A stretch of 51,641 bases of DNA from NCBI RefSeq assembly GCF_000425045.1, contig NZ_AULA01000014.1, positions 1 to 51,641 on the forward strand. Reading direction: 5' to 3'. Of this stretch, positions 23,074 to 31,848 are shown one piece after another; the stretch's first letter is position 1; each line of letters starts with the position of its first letter. The stretch is from Acidaminococcus intestini DSM 21505. GTDB lineage: Bacteria; Bacillota; Negativicutes; Acidaminococcales; Acidaminococcaceae. The position numbers were made by a program, and so were the translations under genes. The notes below the pieces were generated by a model, which worked only from the letters and a program-made list of their open reading frames with translations, was not told the DNA's origin and searched no databases.

Positions 23074-23100
23074 TGGTTCCGTAAGGGGAACCACACCTCC
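23074..23100 (-). promoter_or_regulatory. Shine-Dalgarno site separated from the start codon by a hairpin
   Basis: Read 5' to 3' on the reverse strand: GGAGG, then a perfect 7-bp stem TGGTTCC/GGAACCA with a 6-base loop, then GATC and ATG. If folded, the hairpin shortens the 26-base gap to an effective spacing of about 7. Confidence 0.5.
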
Positions 23101-23232
23101 TTTTACTGTAACGTCTTTCCTTTAAGTTTACCATGGATGGGACCGAGTCACCACAGTAAAACGGCCATTTTACCAATAAAAGAAAGGCGTGGTGGAAGGT
23201 GTTCCATCGCCCTGTTGGCTGATTACTTCTTT

Positions 23233-23421
23233 CTATTTCTCCATCCATGCGGCCTTCCCCTCTGTCACTACAATTTTTTGGGGCGTGATCACAAGGCTGC
23301 ATTCCGGCCCGTCCAGGGCATAGGCTTCAAAGTAGACTTGTCCTGCGTCATCTTTCTTGCTAACAACAATGGAAAAGCCGTTCTTTTTAGCAAAGTGAAG
23401 GGCAATCTTTTTATCGTTCAT
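23233..23421 (-). CDS. Small hypothetical protein coupled to the upstream LysR gene
   Basis: 62 residues (MNDKKIALHFAKKNGFSIVV...), no membrane segment and no recognised family. It has a compact beta-rich look, with VYFEAYALDGPECSLVITPQKIVV. Its ATG overlaps the last 11 bases of the LysR gene, so translation is probably coupled. An in-frame ATG at 23448 is an alternative start. Codon use and the overlap support a real gene, but a chance reading frame cannot be excluded. Confidence 0.45.
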   Translation of the reverse strand: MNDKKIALHFAKKNGFSIVVSKKDDAGQVYFEAYALDGPECSLVITPQKIVVTEGKAAWMEK

Positions 23422-24370
23422 CGTTTTTTCGTTCTTTTCTTTCGTCATTTTTTCGGTAACTATGGGGCTTTTTCCAGTAGGCTGCGGCCATGTCGATGAA
23501 GTCGCGGGCAGCGCGGCTTAAGGCCGTTCCTTTTTGGTAGCTTGCCGTCATGGACCAGCGCAGGGGTGTTTCAAAGGAAAAATAGCGGATGCCTTTGGTG
23601 AAGTGACGGGCTGTCGATTCGGCGACGATGCCGCAGGAAATGCCGGCCCTGACCATTTCGAGGATGGTGGAGGGGTTCTGCGTTTCAAATAGGACATGGG
23701 GCGCAATTCCGCTTTCCCGGAAGGCGGCGTCGATAGAGGGACGCATGGTTGTTTCCTTTCGTAGAAGGATAAAAGGATAATCTGCCAGTTCGGATAGGGG
23801 AAGCCGGGGATACACGCTTTCTTTTGGCTTCAGGATGCCTGCAACTTCAAGAAAAGCGGGTACGGCAAGCAGGATTTCCTCTTCAAAAAGGGTCTCGTAA
23901 GCATCCTGGGTTTCTTGATCTGGAAAGAGGGTCATAAAGCCAAAATCGATGTCTCCACGGGCAATGAGGGGCTGCATGCGGTAAATATTGAGTTCATAAG
24001 GGACGACGGCCATGAGGGGATATTTTTTGTGAAAGCGCGGATAGACGTGGACGAACATGTCGGGACCGCGGACCGGAGTCATGCCAATGGAAAGGGTCCC
24101 TTTATAGCTGCCCGTAAGGTCGCTGATTTCGGCATAGGTCCTGCTTTTGGTGCGGAGGATCTCCCGCGCGCCTTTAAGATAGATTTCGCCAGCCCGGGTG
24201 GGAATCATTTCCGTTTTGGCGCGGCGAAAGAGGGGTATCCCGAGCTCCCGCTCTAGCTTGAGGAGCTGCTGATTCAGGGCGGACTGGGTGAGATAAAGCT
24301 TTTCCGCCGCCTTGGTGATGCTTTTTTCCTCGGCAATCTTGATAATATGTTCAATAAGATGAGTATCCAT
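23411..24370 (-). CDS. LysR-family transcriptional regulator
   Basis: 319 residues: an N-terminal winged helix-turn-helix with EKSITKAAEKLYLTQSALNQQ, then an effector-binding domain (about 90-300). The DNA-binding part is close to that of the TRAP-linked regulator at 17391-18362. Start ATG at 24370 with AGGGAGAAG upstream; an in-frame ATG at 24400 lacks a ribosome site. The C-terminus ends in a charged near-repeat (KNDERKERKNDER) coded by A-rich DNA, perhaps a slippage-made extension. No transporter is divergent from it, so its target is not evident; the small protein downstream overlaps it. Confidence 0.85.
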   Translation of the reverse strand: MDTHLIEHIIKIAEEKSITKAAEKLYLTQSALNQQLLKLERELGIPLFRRAKTEMIPTRAGEIYLKGAREILRTKSRTYAEISDLTGSYKGTLSIGMTPVRGPDMFVHVYPRFHKKYPLMAVVPYELNIYRMQPLIARGDIDFGFMTLFPDQETQDAYETLFEEEILLAVPAFLEVAGILKPKESVYPRLPLSELADYPFILLRKETTMRPSIDAAFRESGIAPHVLFETQNPSTILEMVRAGISCGIVAESTARHFTKGIRYFSFETPLRWSMTASYQKGTALSRAARDFIDMAAAYWKKPHSYRKNDERKERKNDER

Positions 24371-24425
24371 GGCGCTTCTCCCTAGACTTGATGCTGTCAT
24401 TATACTACAGTGCTTTTTTCAAGGC

Positions 24426-24466
24426 AAAAAAGAGGCCTTCCCCCTGAATGTAAGGGAGAAGACCTC
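24426..24466 (-). terminator. Intrinsic terminator of the autotransporter gene
   Basis: On the reverse strand, GAGGTCTTCTCCCT pairs with AGGGGGAAGGCCTC (two mismatches) and is followed by TTTTTT. Confidence 0.75.
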
Positions 24467-24491
24467 CGAAAGATTTCTTGTAAGGAAGTAG

Positions 24492-27400
24492 TCAGAACTT
24501 CCAATTGAATCCAGCTCGCAGGCTGTAGGTGCGATGAAAGTCATGACCAACGTAGCGTTCCATATCAAAGTACATGGACTGTTTATCTCCGGTCTTGACG
24601 CTGTAGCCAAGGCCGATAACGCCCCAGGTTCCTTTTTGATCATTTGTTGTGATATAGCGGTCGGTGCCATATGCCGCTGTTACATCATCTCCATCGAGGA
24701 ATTCGTGGAGCAGGGACGCCTTGAAATAGCATTTGCTGTCAAGTTTCGGGTCAAGGTGCTTTACGAGGTCAAAGCCGAGGCGCCCCACGAGGCTCCAGCT
24801 GTGGTCCGCGGAGAGGGAAATCCCTTGGGAATCCACGGTATCAACCCCTCCGAGGTAAGAAACCTGGACCTGGGCTTGCGGAACGACGCTCCAGTCTTTT
24901 GAGAGCTTGTTGACCCGCCCGTATTCGGTAGAAAGATTGACTGAATGTCTGGTGTAATCGGCTGCATAGCCTGTGCCTGTTATTGCATCAGTGACACTGT
25001 AGTCTTCCTTGCCATAATGGTATTTGAGATAGCTGTCCCAGTAACTGTAGGTGCCTTTTTTCCAGTCGGCTTTCCTGGTGAGCTCTGTCGGGGTGTACAC
25101 ATGGGTATCATAAACGCTGATGGCGGTATCACGAAGCCCTAGGTTTCCGCTGGTTCCTTCAAAGTGACCTTCATTTTTGGTGTAGGCCACAGAGGTACTC
25201 AAACGATGCTTATGAGGCTCCTGGTTCCGTAAGACTGTTGTATAGCCAAGTTCATAGGTGTTGCCGTCAAGTTCGCCCGTCCCATCAATGCCAAGATTGC
25301 GGTAACGGAAACGAATCCAAGCCCCTTCGTGAGCGTCCGGCGTGAAGTACTGCGTGTGACCGCTTCGATTGGTAAAGGTATCCAGGTCGGTGAGGTAGCG
25401 CCAAGAAAGATCTGCTAGACGGGAGGGTGTCTTTGCGCCTTCATTGTGCTCGCGGCTCTTGACGACATAGATATTGACGGCGCTGTCCCCATTATAGAGG
25501 GCTTCCACATTTTCCGTACCGGGTTTTGCGAAATTTAGAGGACCGACTTCCTGAGAAACAGAGTAGGTCGAACCGCCGTTTCGGTCGTTATTGTAGGCAG
25601 CCGTATTCAAGGCGTCGGACGAAAGGGAACGGTATTCCGTCTTGTAGAGGTTGTTATAAATGCCGGAAGAAAGGGCGGCGACGAGTGTGCCGCTGCCAAA
25701 ACCAAAGCCCGGATTCTTTACTGTTGCAAAACGAACGGCGTCACCCGGTTCCATCTCCTTATCCAAGGTGCTGATGTTTTTAATGGCGAGGGTCTGTTTA
25801 TCACTGGTTCCGTTCTCGACGTAGAGCATATCGCTTTGACTGCCGTCATCGGCATCAAGGTCCATGGCAAAGGTGTGACTCCCCGAAAGGGTTCCGATTT
25901 CAAGGGAATCTCCACCGCTTTGATACTGCACGACCCCGCCGTCGCCCGAAAGGGTCGTTACGGCAGAAGCCTCCGTCATGTTCCATGTACTGCCGGCGTC
26001 AAGGGTGAGATCAATGGCTCCTATTCCCGGCAGGGGAGGATGAATGATATCTTCTCCTGAAAGGAGGCTTTCTTCTGACATGGAGGCCGCCATGATGCGC
26101 TCATTTAGAAGCCCCGTATCGGCTTGCCCCGTAAAAAGGGAGCCGTCACTGAGCGTAAGGGAAATTGTCCCGCCCGGAAGGGCTGCCTCAGGGTCCGTCG
26201 GGAAAATCCGTGTTATATTTCCAAAGTCGCTGCCAACGGAGGCATCCTCTCCATAGGCATACAAGTTGCCCGTAAGGGTGAGGGTTGCACCATCTGTGGG
26301 TGCCATCGTGATGGTGCCCTTGTCGTAGGCGAGAAGATGGCCCTCTACAGAGCTCCCTTTTCCGTAGGTTACAGAAAGGGTGCTCCCATCGCTTGATTTA
26401 GCTGATTCGGAGGCCGTCTCATTTTCTGCGACAAACAAATTTTCACTAGACGAAGGAAATCCGCCCGTGGAATCATCTCCAGTTCCGTCCCATCCGGGAA
26501 CTGACTGACCGGAGCCACTGGCATCTCCTTCCTGAAAGGGATCGGGCACACCTGGGTCTACATTGGACGTATCCACGGCATGGGCTGCCAGGAAGGCAAT
26601 ACTACTTTTTACGGAAAGGGAGGCATTCTTGATTTCTGTCTGACTGCCCGTAAGGGACGCCGCCGCAATAGGACGCGCCACCACGGCCTCAAATTCCTCA
26701 CCTGTGGCATCATCTGTCATCTTAGCCATGATAGGCTCTGTGCCCGTCGCAATTGTAAGGGTGCCGCCCTGAGCATCAACGCTTGTTTGGGACGCGTTCC
26801 GCGTCATGATGCCATAGAGAGGGGCTGTAATTTTTGTGCTTCCCGTGAGGGTCAGCTTGGCGTCCGTGCTCAGCTGGGCCCCTGTGCTATTTTCAGCGGA
26901 GATGACGTTGGTCCCTTTTGCGGATAGACTGGCTTCCATGCCATTCCATAGGTTGACAGCCGTCTGTTTCGCATCAATGATATTGTCGCCCTCTGCTTTA
27001 AGAATGACTTTCCCGGCAAGGTAAGATGTGATAGGGCTGCCTTCCGCCGTCACATCGATGCTGCTATAGCCACTCCCGCGGATGCCATAGGTAGCTCCGG
27101 TGACTTGGTTATTGCCACCAGCTGTGAGGGTGACGGTCCCAAAGGCCGGGCCGGCTTCTCCCCCACTTGCTATTGTCCCGACACTGATGCCGCTGCTGTA
27201 GGCATCGTTTGAATTGACAGAAATGAGATTGTCTTTTCCTGCCGAAAGCGTTACATCAGCACCGAGGAGGGTCTGGATGCCTGAAATACCGTAGGGGTTT
27301 TGATTCTGCAGAGCATTGCCTGCCGTGGCTGTGATTGTGTTGCTGCCATTTGTTGTAAGGGTAATCTGGGTGCGTTCATCCGTATTGATTCTACTGGGTG

Positions 27401-27983
27401 GCATATCCGGATTGGTTGGGTCATAAGGAAGTTCGCTTTCCCAAAAGCCATCAGAATCATCGCTCGCATCGGGAAAAAATCCTGTATCGTTATTGTCGCT
27501 GGGTCCACTCGCATAAAGGCCATGGTTGAATCCTTGCAGGGTAATCCCTTTTTCTCCTTCCAGAGTCACGTTTCCCCCTTCCGCGTAAAGGCCGGCTGCT
27601 TGGAGAGGGGTGAAAAACCAATTAGAATCATCGATGAGCTGAGTGTTGGTGGTGGAAGAAAGGGTCAGTTCCTGGGCTTTCATGGTGAGCGTCTTGCCGC
27701 TTGGCACATAAATCCCAGCCCGCGGACCCTTAACAGCAAAGCTTCCGTCCGCATTTGTAATGGTCACTTGCTCCGAGCTATCGTTATCCCATGTGTTCCC
27801 GCTCCCCATGGAAAGAGTCGATTCGCTGGAAGCATTTTCGAAGACTGTATCTTCCGCATAGGTCATTTCTGAATCAGATCCTATGGTAAGCACTTCAGCT
27901 GATGCTGCCGGTGATAACGATAGCACATAGAGCAGCACGCCTAGCGCACTTGCTGCAGATCGAAAAGAACCGCGATGTTTCAT
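24492..27983 (-). CDS. Type V autotransporter with C-terminal outer-membrane beta-barrel
   Basis: 1163 residues. A signal peptide (residues 1-29, ending LSLSPAASA) is followed by a long passenger rich in Ser, Thr, Gly and Asn, with repeated beta-strand turns such as VTLTAGGNNQVTGATYGIRG and LSAKGTNVISAENSTGAQL, typical of a right-handed beta-helix. Residues about 490-560 form an acidic Asp/Gly/Ser-rich insert (DPGVPDPFQEGDASGSGQ). Residues about 885-1163 are the autotransporter barrel, with alternating aromatic strands and a C-terminal Phe (SLRAGFNWKF) for outer-membrane assembly. The passenger should reach the cell surface; no protease or lipase motif is seen, so adhesion is a guess. The gene is isolated, with AGAGGAAG as ribosome site. 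It is strong evidence for an outer membrane. Confidence 0.9.
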   Translation of the reverse strand: MKHRGSFRSAASALGVLLYVLSLSPAASAEVLTIGSDSEMTYAEDTVFENASSESTLSMGSGNTWDNDSSEQVTITNADGSFAVKGPRAGIYVPSGKTLTMKAQELTLSSTTNTQLIDDSNWFFTPLQAAGLYAEGGNVTLEGEKGITLQGFNHGLYASGPSDNNDTGFFPDASDDSDGFWESELPYDPTNPDMPPSRINTDERTQITLTTNGSNTITATAGNALQNQNPYGISGIQTLLGADVTLSAGKDNLISVNSNDAYSSGISVGTIASGGEAGPAFGTVTLTAGGNNQVTGATYGIRGSGYSSIDVTAEGSPITSYLAGKVILKAEGDNIIDAKQTAVNLWNGMEASLSAKGTNVISAENSTGAQLSTDAKLTLTGSTKITAPLYGIMTRNASQTSVDAQGGTLTIATGTEPIMAKMTDDATGEEFEAVVARPIAAASLTGSQTEIKNASLSVKSSIAFLAAHAVDTSNVDPGVPDPFQEGDASGSGQSVPGWDGTGDDSTGGFPSSSENLFVAENETASESAKSSDGSTLSVTYGKGSSVEGHLLAYDKGTITMAPTDGATLTLTGNLYAYGEDASVGSDFGNITRIFPTDPEAALPGGTISLTLSDGSLFTGQADTGLLNERIMAASMSEESLLSGEDIIHPPLPGIGAIDLTLDAGSTWNMTEASAVTTLSGDGGVVQYQSGGDSLEIGTLSGSHTFAMDLDADDGSQSDMLYVENGTSDKQTLAIKNISTLDKEMEPGDAVRFATVKNPGFGFGSGTLVAALSSGIYNNLYKTEYRSLSSDALNTAAYNNDRNGGSTYSVSQEVGPLNFAKPGTENVEALYNGDSAVNIYVVKSREHNEGAKTPSRLADLSWRYLTDLDTFTNRSGHTQYFTPDAHEGAWIRFRYRNLGIDGTGELDGNTYELGYTTVLRNQEPHKHRLSTSVAYTKNEGHFEGTSGNLGLRDTAISVYDTHVYTPTELTRKADWKKGTYSYWDSYLKYHYGKEDYSVTDAITGTGYAADYTRHSVNLSTEYGRVNKLSKDWSVVPQAQVQVSYLGGVDTVDSQGISLSADHSWSLVGRLGFDLVKHLDPKLDSKCYFKASLLHEFLDGDDVTAAYGTDRYITTNDQKGTWGVIGLGYSVKTGDKQSMYFDMERYVGHDFHRTYSLRAGFNWKF

Positions 27984-28162
27984 GTTACTTCCTCTCTTTT
28001 CTATTTAATAATGTGAATATTTGATGAAATCGTATATGCCGTTCATTATACCACAGATAAATGAAAAAATAATTTAAAAGATAATTATTATTGAATGTAA
28101 ATAAAATAATGAGTATTTACCATAAAATGAGGATTAAAATGAAACATTGGGACGGATCCCTG

Positions 28163-28780
28163 TTAAACAATGGCACTTCGAATCACGGCTCCACGGACGC
28201 CAAGAGCCTCCAGAAGGGATGCCCTTGGATCGGGCCAGGAAAGGCCTCCCAAGACATAGATAGGCAGGGGGGAAGAGTGTATGAAGTTGGGGAGAGGCGT
28301 TAATCCGAGGGGAAGATTGTTGGGTTTGCAGGAGGTCGGAAAGAGGGGGCTTACAATCAAGTAGGAGGCTCCTGATTGAAGGGCTGTTTCAACTTCACTT
28401 AGAAAGTGTATGGAAATTCCCACGCCGTGGGGATAGGGCAGCTTCGTTTTGCCCTTTTCCAATAGGCATCCTGCTTCTTGAGGATGCATCTTTGACCATG
28501 CAGTCCAACTGCGTAAGGGCATATGAACTCCAGCAATTGCATCATCAAGGGCCAGATCCGGATGATTATGCGCAAGGAGCGGAAGCTTCCAGGCTTTGCA
28601 GAGATGAGCCGTTTCCTTAAATAGGTCCTCGTACGCCTCTTTTGATAGATCTTTTTCGCGAAGGATGAGGGCCGACGGGAATGGTGAAAGGTCAGGGATG
28701 CGTTTTTTTAGATAAGGAATCAAGGGCTCGGGATAAATCGTGCGGTCCGTCACAAGGACGTAGGGAAAGGACGCGTTCAT
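28163..28780 (-). CDS. thiE: Thiamine phosphate synthase-like protein (ThiE/TenI family)
   Basis: 205 residues, TIM-barrel ThiE/TenI superfamily. Motifs: VTDRTIYP at the start, LILREKDLS for pyrimidine/phosphate contacts, GVHMPLRS, GISIHFLSEVETALQSGASYLIVSPLFPT and a C-terminal IYVLGGLSWPD. ThiE joins the thiazole and pyrimidine phosphates. Some residues deviate from canonical ThiE (SCKPNN where TTKP-like is usual; the final strand is shorter), so a TenI-like role is possible. It is the last gene of the thi operon, overlapping thiH by four bases (ATGA). Confidence 0.7.
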   Translation of the reverse strand: MNASFPYVLVTDRTIYPEPLIPYLKKRIPDLSPFPSALILREKDLSKEAYEDLFKETAHLCKAWKLPLLAHNHPDLALDDAIAGVHMPLRSWTAWSKMHPQEAGCLLEKGKTKLPYPHGVGISIHFLSEVETALQSGASYLIVSPLFPTSCKPNNLPLGLTPLPNFIHSSPLPIYVLGGLSWPDPRASLLEALGVRGAVIRSAIV

Positions 28781-29988
28781 AGGAAAATTGCGTCCGCCAT
28801 GACGGGCTGCATCCCTTCTGATACAAGGTCGTTAAAGACGGCGTCTACGGAGCGGTGGTCGGCAATCTCAAACTGGTCGTCCCCTTCTTCTTTTTGGTGG
28901 CTGTGGGCACCAATGCCCGTGCTCACGCCGGCGGAAATCTTTGTGGCCGCAATCTGCATGAGGTGATCCCTGACGCGGGGCACTTCACGCGTTGAGACCG
29001 TGAGGGCCGAACTCGGCATCAAGAGACGGTAGGCACAGCAAATCTGGAGGAGTTCCGCTTCGCCGACGCCCATGGGGTAAATGGTCGTATTGCCCTTGAT
29101 GGGGCGCAGGCGAGGGCAGGAAAAGGCGATTTCCGCATGGGGATACTTGCGCTGAAGGAGGTAGCCATGAAGGCCTGTAGCAAAGGCGTCGCGGCGAAAG
29201 TCTGAAAGACCCAGGAGCGCGCCGAGACCAACGCCGCGCATGCCGCCTAAAAGGGCCCGTTCCTGCGTATAGAAGCGGTAGGGGAAGACCCGTTTATTGC
29301 CCGCAAGGTGCAGCTTGCCATAAAGGTCATGGTCGTAGGTTTCCTGGAAAACGGTCACAAAGTCGCAGCCGCATTGGTGCAGGTATTCATAGTCTTTTTG
29401 GTTCACGGGATAGATTTCAAGACCGACAACGCGGAAGTAGCGGCGTGCCATCTTGCACGCTTCTCCAATATAGGAAACGGGGGACATGTGGCTGCTTTCG
29501 CCTGTGAGCATGAGGATTTCCTCAAGACCTGTGGCGGCAATGGCCTTCATTTCTTCTTCCATCTGGGCAAGGTCAAGACGGGCCCGGTGAATCTTGTTGT
29601 GGCAGTTGAAGCCGCAGTAGATGCAGTAATTTTCGCAGTAGTTTGCTAGATATAGGGGCGTAAAAAGAGCAACACTATTGCCGAAATAGCGGTCCCTAAC
29701 GGCTTTGGCCTTTTGCGCCATGGCTTCAAGGTAGGGCCTTGCCGCAGGCGAGAGGAGGGCTCCGAAATCATGGGGCGAAAGGACGTCCTTTCTAAGGGCC
29801 GCTTTGACGTCACTTGCCGAGTAGGTCTGCTCTTCAAATTCTTTCATGAGGCGCTCCACATCTTCCAGCATGGTGGATGGCAGCTGGTCCATGCCGGGCT
29901 CGTAGGTCATGGGGTCCTTGATAGAGGAGGCAAGGGTCTTTTTGGCTTCTTCCGTCACAATGGTGGGGTTGATCTTTTCTTCTGTCAT
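28777..29988 (-). CDS. thiH: 2-iminoacetate synthase ThiH (radical SAM)
   Basis: 403 residues. The radical-SAM cluster motif CENYCIYCGFNC (CxxxCxxC) is near residue 120, followed by a TIM-barrel with LMLTGESSHMSP and, near the end, STREVPRVRDHLMQIAATKISAGVSTGIGAH, typical of ThiH. The enzyme splits tyrosine to dehydroglycine for the thiazole ring; it needs an anaerobic cell, unlike ThiO. ATG at 29988 is favoured: GGAGG lies eight bases upstream, while the ATG at 29994 is only two bases from it. Twelve bases downstream of thiG. Confidence 0.95.
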   Translation of the reverse strand: MTEEKINPTIVTEEAKKTLASSIKDPMTYEPGMDQLPSTMLEDVERLMKEFEEQTYSASDVKAALRKDVLSPHDFGALLSPAARPYLEAMAQKAKAVRDRYFGNSVALFTPLYLANYCENYCIYCGFNCHNKIHRARLDLAQMEEEMKAIAATGLEEILMLTGESSHMSPVSYIGEACKMARRYFRVVGLEIYPVNQKDYEYLHQCGCDFVTVFQETYDHDLYGKLHLAGNKRVFPYRFYTQERALLGGMRGVGLGALLGLSDFRRDAFATGLHGYLLQRKYPHAEIAFSCPRLRPIKGNTTIYPMGVGEAELLQICCAYRLLMPSSALTVSTREVPRVRDHLMQIAATKISAGVSTGIGAHSHQKEEGDDQFEIADHRSVDAVFNDLVSEGMQPVMADAIFL

Positions 29989-30000
29989 GGTCATCGCCTC

Positions 30001-30780
30001 CTAGTCTTCGTCCCGCAAAAATCCCGTCAAGGGACTCGAGGGGTCGGCCCCTTTTTGAAGGACGCGGCCAAGCCCCGCAAGATAGGCTGTGCGGCCCGCT
30101 TCAATGGCAAGGCGGAAGGCTTCTGCCATTTGGACGAGGTTTCCGCTTGTGGCAATGGCCGTATTGGCCATGATGGCTGTTACGCCCATTTCCATGGCGG
30201 CGCAGGCTTCGGACGGCTTTCCGATGCCGGCATCAACGATGATGGGAAGGTCAATTTCATCAAGCAGGATGTTAATCCATTCCTTATTGACAAGGCCTTT
30301 ATTGGACCCAATGGGGGCGGCAAGGGGCATGATGCAGCTTGCGCCGGCATCTTTCATGGCGCGGGCCGCTGTAAGGTCCGGGAACATATAGGGCATGACG
30401 ACAAAACCCTCCTTTGCAAGAGTCTCCGTGGCCTTGATGGTTTCTGCGTTGTCAGGAAGGAGGTAACGCGAATCCTTCATGATCTCGATCTTGATAAAGG
30501 GCGTATGGCAGATTTCTCGGGAAAGACGGGCGATGCGTACGGCTTCGTCAGCGTTTCGGGCACCTGATGTGTTGGGAAGGACTGTCACCGATTTGGAAAT
30601 ATAGTCCATGATGTTTGCCTTGCCGCCTGTATTGACGCGGCGCAGGGCAAGGGTCACCATTTCCGCACCGGCCCCTTTGATGGCCGCTTCGATAAGGGGC
30701 AGGGAAAATTTCCCCGACCCTAGAATAAAGCGGGACGAAAAGGTGTGTCCATCCAAGGTCCAAGTATCGTTTTCTTTCAT
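30001..30780 (-). CDS. thiG: Thiazole synthase ThiG
   Basis: 259 residues. SRFILGSGKF near the start, TVLPNTSGARNADEAVRIARL, FIKIEIMKDSRYLLPD with the expected Schiff-base lysine, and MPLAAPIGSNKGL (phosphate-binding loop) identify ThiG. It condenses deoxyxylulose phosphate, dehydroglycine and sulfur from ThiS thiocarboxylate into the thiazole. Ribosome site ACGGAGG. It lies between thiF and thiH. Confidence 0.95.
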   Translation of the reverse strand: MKENDTWTLDGHTFSSRFILGSGKFSLPLIEAAIKGAGAEMVTLALRRVNTGGKANIMDYISKSVTVLPNTSGARNADEAVRIARLSREICHTPFIKIEIMKDSRYLLPDNAETIKATETLAKEGFVVMPYMFPDLTAARAMKDAGASCIMPLAAPIGSNKGLVNKEWINILLDEIDLPIIVDAGIGKPSEACAAMEMGVTAIMANTAIATSGNLVQMAEAFRLAIEAGRTAYLAGLGRVLQKGADPSSPLTGFLRDED

Positions 30781-30817
30781 GCTAAATTCCTCCGTATTCT
30801 TTTAAAAGGTGCGGCGC

Positions 30818-31504
30818 TTAATAGGCGCCGTTTTTTCCAAGCAGTAGCCACGTGACGACGTTTGCCATCATGGCACTGCAGATGGCAACGCGGGGCGCCA
30901 TGAGTCCAGCACCGGGTTTAGGGGCCGAGACACTGTCGCCGCAAAGATAAAAATGGGGGCTCACTTCCCGCACTTTCATGAGTCCTGTTTTCCCAAAGCC
31001 CGCCATGCCGGAGCCGCTTACAAGATAAGCGTCCGGTTTTTGGCAGCGCACTTCACGGGCCAGCATGGCCTTTTGGTCCGCCTTATCAAAGGCTTCACAG
31101 ATGATGGTCGCGTCCCCGACGCAGGATGCAAGGTTTTTCGGGGTGACGCGGGCCGTGACGGTTTCATAGGTAAGGAAAGGATTGATCTTCATGAGGAATC
31201 CTTTGAGGGCGTCCGTTTTTTTGACGCCCACGTGCTCCACAAAATAGGACTGGCGGTTGAGGTTTGTCCAGTCCACGTTATCAAAATCGACAAGGCGCAG
31301 ATGGCCTACCCCGATGCGGGCAAGACTCACGGCGATATTGGAGCCAAGGCCACCGAGACCGCAGATGGTGACAAAGCCAGCGTCCAGTTTTTCCTGGACC
31401 TTTTTCCCATGGCGCTCGCAAAGGGCGCTATAAATGGCGCCTGCCACTGGATCCGATGTATTCCAAGGGGTGAGAACTGCCGTTTTTTCAGCCGCCGCCA
31501 ACAA
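30818..31504 (-). CDS. thiF: ThiF-family adenylyltransferase
   Basis: 228 residues, the short ThiF form of anaerobic Firmicutes. The nucleotide-binding loop TICGLGGLGSNIAVSLARIGVG, the acidic DFDNVDWTNLNRQ segment and the ATP-site residues match E1-like enzymes that adenylate the ThiS C-terminus. The TTG start at 31504 has GGAGG nine bases upstream and overlaps the last 17 bases of thiS. The rhodanese or zinc-ribbon parts of larger ThiF/MoeB proteins are absent. Confidence 0.85.
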   Translation of the reverse strand: MLAAAEKTAVLTPWNTSDPVAGAIYSALCERHGKKVQEKLDAGFVTICGLGGLGSNIAVSLARIGVGHLRLVDFDNVDWTNLNRQSYFVEHVGVKKTDALKGFLMKINPFLTYETVTARVTPKNLASCVGDATIICEAFDKADQKAMLAREVRCQKPDAYLVSGSGMAGFGKTGLMKVREVSPHFYLCGDSVSAPKPGAGLMAPRVAICSAMMANVVTWLLLGKNGAY

Positions 31505-31688
31505 AGCTCACCACCTCCAGTCGCATGTCCTTTTTGAGCGCCATGGCGTCCCAATCTTCTTTTGGCACAAGTCTGCCGTCCACTTCTACGGCCGTGTAGA
31601 TAGGTACGGCACCTAGGGCCTTCAAGGCGTCCGTAACAGTGGCGCCTTCTTTTAGGGTGCAGGCCTTGCCATTTACCATGATTTCCAT
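31488..31688 (-). CDS. thiS: Sulfur carrier protein ThiS
   Basis: 66 residues with a ubiquitin-like fold pattern: MEIMVNGKACTLKEGATV at the start and a C-terminal Gly-Gly after VVSFV, where the thiocarboxylate is formed. It delivers sulfur to ThiG. The ATG at 31688 has AAGGAGGAAG just upstream and is the first gene after the TPP riboswitch. Its stop lies within the thiF start region. Confidence 0.9.
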   Translation of the reverse strand: MEIMVNGKACTLKEGATVTDALKALGAVPIYTAVEVDGRLVPKEDWDAMALKKDMRLEVVSFVGGG

Positions 31689-31703
31689 TTCTTCCTTCCT
31701 CCT

Positions 31704-31782
31704 TTTTGCTGAAACGGCAAAAAAGGTCCACGAAAGTTGGCACCCGAGGTGGTGCCCCCCTTCGTGAACCTTTTGGTTCAGT
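31704..31782 (-). terminator. Second hairpin of the thi leader (terminator-like)
   Basis: On the reverse strand, AAAAGGT-CACGAA and GGCACC pair with GGTGCC and TTTCGTG-ACCTTTT and end in a T6 run. It lies between the riboswitch and thiS, so transcripts reaching thiS must pass it. Confidence 0.65.
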
Positions 31783-31812
31783 CTCAGCCTATGAATTTTT
31801 TCAAACAAAATA

Positions 31813-31840
31813 GCGGGGACCTTTTCGATCCCCGCCTGTC
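31813..31840 (-). terminator. First hairpin after the TPP aptamer (riboswitch terminator)
   Basis: AGGCGGGGATC pairs with GTCCCCGCT around GAAAAG and is followed by ATTTTGTTTG on the reverse strand. It is directly downstream of the aptamer and is the likely expression platform. Confidence 0.7.
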
Positions 31841-31848
31841 AATTGCGT

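Noticed and set aside
24492-27983. CRISPR-like or tandem DNA repeats in the autotransporter gene
   Set aside because: The repetition is at the level of beta-helix protein turns; no identical spaced DNA repeats were seen. No CRISPR array was seen elsewhere either.
28091-28303. 70-residue forward frame opposite the thiE end
   Set aside because: No ribosome site and antisense to thiE; the first part is only A+T-rich spacer.
29713-30567. 284-residue forward frame opposite thiH/thiG
   Set aside because: It overlaps two certain genes, crosses their junction and has no family features.
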